Below are positions 6,970 to 11,713 of a stretch of 11,713 bases of DNA, one piece after another. Numbering within the stretch: position 1 is the stretch's first letter; every line of letters starts with the position of its first letter. The notes beneath the pieces were generated by a model. It worked only from the letters and a program-made list of their open reading frames with translations, had not been told where the DNA came from and did not search any database. The DNA is from an uncultured Prevotella sp. Lineage in GTDB: Bacteria; Bacteroidota; Bacteroidia; Bacteroidales; Bacteroidaceae. The position numbers and the translations under genes are program-made. The stretch spans positions 1-11,713 of the forward strand of contig CAJPPF010000061.1 of assembly GCA_905372445.1 (NCBI GenBank). Reading direction: 5' to 3'.

Positions 6970-7410
6970 GAATAAAATCAACAAAAAGGCTATTCTAAGC
7001 ATACATACAGCTGATATTTGCCGGCAAGTAGTCGTTTGTTCGCGAAAAACGCTTATTTTTGGTATTACGCAAAAGGCGCTGAAAATCAGAGTGATATGCT
7101 TTTTTGATGCTGACAAAAATCAAAAATAGTTTCAAGAACCGCCAGTTCTTGAGTCTAATTCCTACGTTTCTTGCCGCTGAAATCGTCCTTTTTATCATAA
7201 AGAACCACCGTTTTTTCGGGGAAAAAGCATGGAATGAAGTTTGTTTCTGCTTTACGCGCTTCCCGAAGAGGTGATTTTATGCCATGCAGACTTAGCAAAT
7301 CGTCGCTTTTGGTTTTCTATTTCGCTAAAAATCGCGATGATGATTTTTATTTACATACTCCTGCTCTTGATAATATTTCTTTAACTGTTACAAGCATTTT
7401 CTTATCACGA
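6970..7410. repeat. ~440-bp dispersed non-coding repeat, copy B
   Basis: This is the diverged direct copy of 217-659. It begins 12 bases after the arm cluster, whereas copy A has about 113 bases between its inverted repeat and the block. It ends 20 bases from the ruvC stop codon, and ruvC reads towards it. Frames open here on the minus strand (6811-7116, 6995-7198) are not open in copy A. Bases 7411-7430 hold nothing I can identify. Confidence 0.85.
7138..7225. repeat. Four 22-bp units inside repeat copy B
   Basis: Units at 7138-7159, 7160-7181, 7182-7203 and 7204-7225 match the four units of copy A one to one (18, 16, 16 and 14 of 22 positions by eye). Each unit is more like its counterpart in the other copy than a fresh expansion would be, so the array predates the duplication. 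Confidence 0.6.
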
Positions 7411-7430
7411 GCGCGCGTATATTTTGCACC

Positions 7431-8057
7431 TTACTTTTTGTTCTTTTCTTCCATTCCTTCCACGCGGCTTTTGTTTCTTATGGCAAAATCTTTCCACGAC
7501 TTGAAATGCGTGGCGTCGGTGGTAGGACGGCTCATTTGCATGAAATGGCAATAGGCAGCGGCAAGTGCGTCGGTGGCATCCATGTATTTAGGCATTTCCG
7601 AGGCATTGAGTTTTAATATGCGCTGCAGCATTCCTGCCACTTGTTCTTTGCTTGCAGTACCTGTACCTGTCAGTGCCATCTTTATCTTCATGGGGGCATA
7701 TTCATGGATTGGCACATCACGACGTATCGCGGCGGCAATGGCTACCCCTTGTGCACGTCCAAGCTTAAGCATAGATTGTATGTTTTTGCCGAAGAATGGA
7801 GCCTCTATGGCAAGTTCGTCGGGCAGATATGAGTTGATTAACCCGTCGACTCTGTCATATATATGCCCAAGACGGAGGTAGGGATCGTCCATTTTTATCA
7901 TGTCGATCACGCCCATTGCCACCATCTGAGCCTTGCTGCCAACGACCTTAATCACACCGTAGCCCATTACGTTCGTTCCCGGATCTACTCCCATGATGAT
8001 TCGTTCTGTGGTCTTTGGCAGTCGTTTTATCTTTCTTTTTCCTGTGTCGTTGTCCAT
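7431..8057 (-). CDS. ruvC: Crossover junction endodeoxyribonuclease RuvC
   Basis: RuvC cleaves Holliday junctions at the end of homologous recombination, acting as a dimer with the RuvAB branch-migration motor. The protein has 208 residues. The four catalytic acidic residues are all present: Asp25 in MGVDPGT, Glu85 in AIEAPFF, and Asp160 and Asp163 in YMDATDALA. The ordinary RuvC core starts near ERIIMGVDPG, so the first 17 residues (rich in Lys and Arg) are a short extension. An internal ATG at codon 22 would cut into the first strand and is unlikely. The tail after about 178 is also basic. The gene is last in the rsmG-MBL-ruvC run, starting 13 bases after the hydrolase stop. The ruvA and ruvB genes are not in the window. 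Confidence 0.96.
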   Translation of the reverse strand: MDNDTGKRKIKRLPKTTERIIMGVDPGTNVMGYGVIKVVGSKAQMVAMGVIDMIKMDDPYLRLGHIYDRVDGLINSYLPDELAIEAPFFGKNIQSMLKLGRAQGVAIAAAIRRDVPIHEYAPMKIKMALTGTGTASKEQVAGMLQRILKLNASEMPKYMDATDALAAAYCHFMQMSRPTTDATHFKSWKDFAIRNKSRVEGMEEKNKK

Positions 8058-8070
8058 AATGCTTGTCTCT

Positions 8071-8721
8071 CTATCTGTCGAGATACATATTCGTCATACA
8101 TTCATAGCCGATGCTTGTTGCCTCGCCATGACCGGGATAAATCTTTATGTCGTCGTCCATCTGACATATCATACGAAGACTTTGTATGATCTGGAACATA
8201 CTTCCTTTAATGAAGTCTGTGCGTCCTATACTGCCACGGAATAGAGTATCGCCCGAGAAAGCCACCTTCTCATCCTTACAATAGAAGAATACACTGCCAG
8301 GCGAATGCCCAGGAGTTGAGATTATCTCAAAGACATGATTTCCGAAACATATAGTGTCTTCCTCCGTGAAGCACCTTCCTGCCGCCGACTGCGGGATGCT
8401 TATATTATCGACAGAGCTGAAAATCATCTGTGCCTGTTGGCGCATGCTGTCGATGAGGAATCGGTCATGCTCGTGAACTTCCACCTTTAAGCCATACTCC
8501 TTCAACACCATGTCGTTGCCGAAATTATGGTCTATATGCCCGTGTGTGGCAATAAGTCGCACGGGGCATAGCTCGTTCTTACTGATATAGTCGGTGATGT
8601 CCTTGAATTCTTTCTCATTGTATGCACCACAATCAATGATGACGCACTCCTTTGTATCGTCGGATACAACATAGCAGTTCTCGCCAAGCATATTCACTTC
8701 AAATCTCTTTATATCAAGCAT
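8071..8721 (-). CDS. MBL-fold metallo-hydrolase, glyoxalase II-like
   Basis: The protein has 216 residues with the full metallo-beta-lactamase-fold metal set: THGHIDH (His60, His62, Asp64, His65), His139 in TPGHSPGS, Asp158 in FSGDTLF and His198 in YPGHGE. This pattern, with SGDTLFRGSIGRTD, is typical of the short glyoxalase II-like (YcbL-type) branch, which lacks the long C-terminal glutathione-binding domain of classical GloB. The likely reaction is hydrolysis of a thioester or similar ester in the cytosol, and the true substrate cannot be read from sequence. It sits 9 bases after rsmG and 13 bases before ruvC, so all three should share a transcript. There is no signal peptide. Confidence 0.92.
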   Translation of the reverse strand: MLDIKRFEVNMLGENCYVVSDDTKECVIIDCGAYNEKEFKDITDYISKNELCPVRLIATHGHIDHNFGNDMVLKEYGLKVEVHEHDRFLIDSMRQQAQMIFSSVDNISIPQSAAGRCFTEEDTICFGNHVFEIISTPGHSPGSVFFYCKDEKVAFSGDTLFRGSIGRTDFIKGSMFQIIQSLRMICQMDDDIKIYPGHGEATSIGYECMTNMYLDR

Positions 8722-8730
8722 AGCCGGTGT

Positions 8731-9351
8731 TTATAGTGGGACGTAAATTACGTATTTCTCCTTGAACCATTCATCCTTGAACCATTCGGTTATCTCCGTC
8801 TGTTCTACAGTCTTTTTGAAGGGTTCCAACTCTGCGTCAAGATTGCCACCTTTAAGGCATATCAGACCATTGGCAAGCACGTTGAAGTTCTTTTTGTCGA
8901 TGTTCTTTCGTATTATCTTTACGAGATCTGGCATGGGCATTACGGCACGGCTCACTACGAAGTCGTAGCGCCCTCTCTCTTCCTCGCCACGGCGATGCAC
9001 GGCATTAACATTCTTCAATCCGATAGAGTTTGCTACTTCCGTTGCCACATGGATTTTCTTTCCAGTGCCGTCAATCAGCGTGAACTGACACTCAGGGAAT
9101 AGAATGGCAAGCGGAATACCGGGGAAACCGCCACCTGTACCGAAGTCAAGAATCCTTGTTCCGGGCTTAAACGTAAGCATCTTACCGATAGCAAGTGAGT
9201 GGAGGACATGATGTTCGTAGAGATTATCGATATCCTTTCGTGATATGACGTTAATCTTTGTATTCCAGTCTTCGTACAGACCTTGAAGCAATCCAAACTG
9301 CCGACGCTGTTCATCAGTCAGGTTTGTAAAATATCGGAGAATTTGTTCCAT
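8731..9351 (-). CDS. rsmG: 16S rRNA (guanine-N7) methyltransferase RsmG
   Basis: RsmG (formerly GidB) uses S-adenosylmethionine to methylate the N7 of G527 (E. coli numbering) in 16S rRNA. In other bacteria its loss gives low-level streptomycin resistance. The 206 residues match the family length. The SAM-binding loop LDFGTGGGFPGIPLA lies at about 68-82, with the second-strand acidic residue in LIDGTGKK (92-99) and VVSRAV at 132-137. The N-terminal WNTKINVISRKD (29-40) is also family-typical. It is the first gene of the rsmG-MBL-ruvC run. A -7-like element lies 18 bases upstream of the start codon. Confidence 0.96.
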   Translation of the reverse strand: MEQILRYFTNLTDEQRRQFGLLQGLYEDWNTKINVISRKDIDNLYEHHVLHSLAIGKMLTFKPGTRILDFGTGGGFPGIPLAILFPECQFTLIDGTGKKIHVATEVANSIGLKNVNAVHRRGEEERGRYDFVVSRAVMPMPDLVKIIRKNIDKKNFNVLANGLICLKGGNLDAELEPFKKTVEQTEITEWFKDEWFKEKYVIYVPL

Positions 9352-9368
9352 AAATAGAGAATGTGCAA

Positions 9369-9376
9369 CAAAGTTA
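9369..9376 (-). promoter_or_regulatory. Candidate -7 element for rsmG
   Basis: The minus strand reads TAACTTTG (TAnnTTTG), which would give a leader of only about 10 bases before the rsmG ATG. No convincing -33 TTTG is present. Confidence 0.4.
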
Positions 9377-9396
9377 GTGAAAAAAACAGTAATAGC

Positions 9397-9428
9397 TTGC
9401 TTTATTTGAGGATTTTATTTTAATTTTG
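9397..9428 (+). promoter_or_regulatory. Candidate promoter for the beta-helix lipoprotein gene
   Basis: TTG (9397-9399) and TAATTTTG (9421-9428) are 21 bases apart. The -7 element is a good match and the -33 element a partial one. The transcript would start near 9435, almost on the upstream ATG at 9437, which favours the later start at 9497. Confidence 0.45.
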
Positions 9429-9496
9429 TCGATTAGATGCGTGGAGTCAATGACAGACTTACAATAAAAAGCTGTTTTGCACGTTTCTTTATAAGT

Positions 9497-10924
9497 ATGA
9501 GACAACTTTCGCCTATATATATAATAATGTGTCTTATGACCATAATCTGGTCGTGTTCTGATGATGATTATTCATATTCTTCGTCAGACAGACTGATGTT
9601 TTCATACGATACCATACGCATAGACACCGTTTTCTCGAATATTCCAACGCCTACGACATCATTCTGGGTCTATAACCGTACCGGCAAAAACATCCGCCTT
9701 CAGTCTGTGCGCCTTGAGCGTGGCAACCAGTCGGGCTTCCGTGTCAATGTCGATGGAGTGTACCTTGGTCAGTCAATGGGTTATCAGACAGGTGATGTAG
9801 AGATTCTACGTAACGACAGCATACGTGTTTTCGTGGAGTTGACAGCAGCAGGCAACGGCGATGCTGAATATAAGAAGCTTAGCGACAATATAATATTCAC
9901 GACAGAGGGTGGGGCAGAACAGAGAGTCAATCTGTCTGCTTATTCCTGGGATGCAATACTCCTGCATGACCCCGTCATACACCGAGATACTACATTTACG
10001 GGCGATAAACCTATTGTAATATTCGGTTCATTGAAGGTTGACTCTGCGGCAACATTGACATTAAGTCCTGATACGAAACTCTTTTTTCATGACGATTCGA
10101 AGATTAATGTCTATGGACGTCTGCTTTGTAAGGGCGAGCCTGGCAAGGAGGTTGTGCTTCGCGGCTATCGCCTGGATAAGATTTTCGACCATCTTCCTTA
10201 CGATGGTGTGAGTGGTCAGTGGCGAGGAGTACATTTCTTCGAGTCGTCATACGGCAATCAGATGGACTATACCGACCTGCATAGTGCATACGACGGAATA
10301 GTCATAGATTCATGCAGCGTAGACGAGAAGACACTTGAGATGACCTCATCGACCGTCCACAACTGCCAGGGATATGGCATTTACAACGCATCGAGCTGGG
10401 TAGAGCTTCGTAACTGTCAGCTGACGAACACACTTAAGGACTGCGTTTACAGCAAGGGAGGCATAACGACAATAAACAACTGTACTATCGCACAGTTCTA
10501 TCCCTTTGATTCTAAACGAGGTGTGGCTTTGCGTTTCTCCAACATGTCGCCACTCCAGTTGCAGTGCTACAGCAGCATTGTGACAGGCTACGCCGATGAT
10601 GAGATGAAACCTTACCTGTCAGACTCTACCAAGAAATTTGCCTACGAGTTCAAAAACTGTATCCTTCGCACCCCTAAGGTCATGACTGACGATTCGGTGC
10701 GTTTCGTCAATGTACAGTTTGAGAATATCGAAGATACTGCCAAAACAGGAAAGAAGCATTTCCTGAATGTTAATAAAGACAATAAGTTAAGATACGATTT
10801 CCGTCTTGACTCTTTATCTTCTGCCATCAATGCTGCGGACAAAGCAACCTCCACGCCTTTCGACCGTAATGGACTGCAACGTGATGAACATCCGGACATA
10901 GGAGCATTCGAATACAAGAAATAA
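9497..10924 (+). CDS. Right-handed beta-helix lipoprotein
   Basis: I chose the ATG at 9497 because it gives a compact lipoprotein signal (MRQLSPIYIIMCLMTIIWSC) with the lipidated Cys at residue 20, followed by SDDDYSYSS. The frame also has an ATG at 9437, which would add 20 residues before the signal and sit on the likely transcript start. From 9497 the protein has 475 residues. The first ~130 mature residues form a beta-rich domain (about DTVFSNIPTPTTSFWVYNRT onward). A parallel beta-helix follows, shown by spaced short strands with NC pairs (VHNCQGYGIYN, LRNCQLTN, INNCTIA, FKNCILR). The C-terminus DIGAFEYKK is a common ending of such helix proteins in Bacteroidetes. It is likely anchored in the outer membrane, and no lyase or other catalytic residues can be named. 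cdd follows after 14 bases. Confidence 0.88.
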   Translation: MRQLSPIYIIMCLMTIIWSCSDDDYSYSSSDRLMFSYDTIRIDTVFSNIPTPTTSFWVYNRTGKNIRLQSVRLERGNQSGFRVNVDGVYLGQSMGYQTGDVEILRNDSIRVFVELTAAGNGDAEYKKLSDNIIFTTEGGAEQRVNLSAYSWDAILLHDPVIHRDTTFTGDKPIVIFGSLKVDSAATLTLSPDTKLFFHDDSKINVYGRLLCKGEPGKEVVLRGYRLDKIFDHLPYDGVSGQWRGVHFFESSYGNQMDYTDLHSAYDGIVIDSCSVDEKTLEMTSSTVHNCQGYGIYNASSWVELRNCQLTNTLKDCVYSKGGITTINNCTIAQFYPFDSKRGVALRFSNMSPLQLQCYSSIVTGYADDEMKPYLSDSTKKFAYEFKNCILRTPKVMTDDSVRFVNVQFENIEDTAKTGKKHFLNVNKDNKLRYDFRLDSLSSAINAADKATSTPFDRNGLQRDEHPDIGAFEYKK

Positions 10925-10938
10925 TTACCTTACATATA

Positions 10939-11418
10939 ATGATAGAGAAAAAAATTGAATTCAATGTCGAAATACTCTCTCTTGAAGAGATTCCTCTCGA
11001 CCAGCAAGAATTGGTGAAGGCTGCCTATGAGGCGACCGAAAATTCATACGCAAACTACAGTAATTTCAATGTTGGTGCTGCTATACGTCTTGGTGATGGT
11101 CGTATCGTCATTGGTGCAAATCAGGAAAATGCCGCGTTTCCCGTTGGCCTGTGTGCCGAACGTACCGCCATTTTTGCGGCTCAGGCAAACTACCCAGACC
11201 AGAAGATAACGCATATCGCTGTCACAGCAAAGAATCTTAATGGTTTCCTCAAACAGCCGGTTACTCCATGCGGTTCTTGCCGTCAAGTGATGCTCGAAAT
11301 AGAGGAACGTTACAAGAACCCAATGACAATTCTGCTATGTGGAACAGATAAGATTTACAGGATCAAAACTGTAAAGGATCTCCTTCCATTGTGCTTTGTC
11401 GATGCAGATATGCGTTAG
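10939..11418 (+). CDS. cdd: Cytidine deaminase
   Basis: This enzyme hydrolyses cytidine and deoxycytidine to uridine and deoxyuridine in pyrimidine salvage. The 159 residues fit the small tetrameric, one-zinc class. Zinc ligands are Cys72 (in LCAERTA) and Cys111 and Cys114 (in PCGSCRQV), and the proton-shuttling glutamate is Glu74. The substrate-contacting NQENAAF (61-67, usually NVENA) and SNFNVGAA (41-48) are also present. The first ~20 residues are a short extension before the conserved helix. The 14-base gap from the beta-helix gene suggests one transcript, though the two products have no evident shared job. A T7/A6 inverted stretch after the stop (11422-11440) is too weak for me to call a terminator. 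Confidence 0.96.
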   Translation: MIEKKIEFNVEILSLEEIPLDQQELVKAAYEATENSYANYSNFNVGAAIRLGDGRIVIGANQENAAFPVGLCAERTAIFAAQANYPDQKITHIAVTAKNLNGFLKQPVTPCGSCRQVMLEIEERYKNPMTILLCGTDKIYRIKTVKDLLPLCFVDADMR

Positions 11419-11450
11419 TAGCTTTTTTTCGGTAAAAAAGAGTGCAAAAG

Positions 11451-11482
11451 TTTGGCGATTAGAAAAAAAAACAGTACCTTTG
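11451..11482 (+). promoter_or_regulatory. Promoter for the tRNA pair
   Basis: TTTG (11451-11454) and TACCTTTG (11475-11482) are 20 bases apart, an excellent match to the Bacteroidetes consensus. Transcription would start near 11489, about 50 bases before tRNA-Ser. Confidence 0.7.
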
Positions 11483-11541
11483 CACACGCATTTGAAAAGT
11501 GGTTTTTCATTGTGGTTCGGTAATTCGAAAAACGCCGTTAG

Positions 11542-11628
11542 GGAAGTTTGGGTGAGTGGCTGAAACCAGCAGTTTGCTAAACTGCCGTGCGGGTAACCGT
11601 ACCGGGGGTTCGAATCCCCCAGCTTCCG
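11542..11628 (+). tRNA. tRNA-Ser(GCT)
   Basis: The acceptor arms GGAAGTT (11542-11548) and AGCTTCC (11621-11627) pair over seven positions including one G-T, with discriminator G at 11628. The anticodon stem GCAGT/ACTGC encloses TTGCTAA, anticodon GCT at 11576-11578, reading AGC and AGT. The long variable arm between 11586 and about 11602 is the mark of a serine tRNA. The T arm is GGGGG-TTCGAAT-CCCCC. The bases after the discriminator are CAA, so CCA is not encoded and must be added enzymatically. Confidence 0.97.
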
Positions 11629-11659
11629 CAATGAAAAACGCTGATACATATTGTTAGTT

Positions 11660-11713
11660 GGTGGATTCATCTAAGGGTTAGGATTCAAGATTCTCAATCT
11701 TGCCATAGGGGTT
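11660..11713 (+). tRNA. tRNA-Glu(CTC), cut by the window edge
   Basis: Acceptor strand GGTGGAT, then TC, D arm ATCT...AGGAT, and anticodon stem CAAGA/TCTTG enclosing TTCTCAA give anticodon CTC (GAG codons). The arrangement follows bacterial tRNA-Glu closely (compare the E. coli order of TC, GTCT, AGGAC). The sequence ends inside the T arm at GGGGTT, so the 3' part is missing. It lies 31 bases after tRNA-Ser and is probably on the same precursor. Confidence 0.88.

Noticed and set aside
6811..7198. Minus-strand frames of 101 and 67 codons
   Set aside because: They cross the palindromic arms and repeat copy B, are not open in copy A, and have no family resemblance.
7234..7554. Plus-strand frame with peptide similarity to 481-600 in copy A (SAL..RR..FMPC.L.KS..FYFAKN)
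   Set aside because: The similarity is striking, but the frame in copy A has stops at 445 and 463 and ends soon after 595, while copy B's frame continues antisense into ruvC. Nucleotide conservation alone explains it, although a very old decayed gene is not excluded.
11422..11440. CTTTTTT/AAAAAAG hairpin as cdd terminator
   Set aside because: It is a seven-pair stem that is almost all A-T with no following T-tract, so it is too weak to call.

Overview
The window looks like chromosomal DNA from a Prevotella-like member of the Bacteroidales. The evidence is the protein sequences, the moderate-to-low GC content, and promoters that repeatedly match the Bacteroidetes primary sigma pattern (TTTG about 20 bases before TAnnTTTG) with little Shine-Dalgarno signal. 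Most of it is housekeeping or accessory-housekeeping DNA. I found no phage, toxin-antitoxin, CRISPR or defence genes.

Layout. Bases 1-849 are gene-free and hold a structured repeat: a 29-bp inverted repeat at the edge, then a ~440-bp block. kdsB (CMP-KDO synthetase) follows on the minus strand. It is divergent from a plus-strand group of a secreted 14-repeat MORN protein, a GH13_8-type glycogen branching enzyme (glgB) and a five-span membrane protein resembling DUF6057. A small secreted protein on the minus strand converges on that group with a 3-base gap. Bases 6581-7430 are again gene-free and hold a second, diverged copy of the same repeat. A tight minus-strand run follows in the order rsmG, MBL-fold hydrolase, ruvC. 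Then come a plus-strand beta-helix lipoprotein and cytidine deaminase (cdd), and finally a tRNA pair, Ser(GCT) and a cut-off Glu(CTC).

How the genes fit together. kdsB feeds lipopolysaccharide core synthesis. glgB makes the alpha-1,6 branches of storage glycogen, and its MORN and membrane neighbours are probably co-transcribed, with unknown roles. rsmG modifies 16S rRNA, ruvC resolves Holliday junctions, and cdd works in pyrimidine salvage.

The least expected signal is the repeat. Bases 217-570 and 6970-7323 align with no visible gap at a constant offset of 6753, although they differ at roughly a quarter of positions. Both contain four in-phase 22-bp tandem units, both are preceded by palindromic arms built on GTGAT-TT-ATCAC, and both lie downstream of a minus-strand gene. 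No reading frame is kept open in both copies. I do not recognise the element by name.
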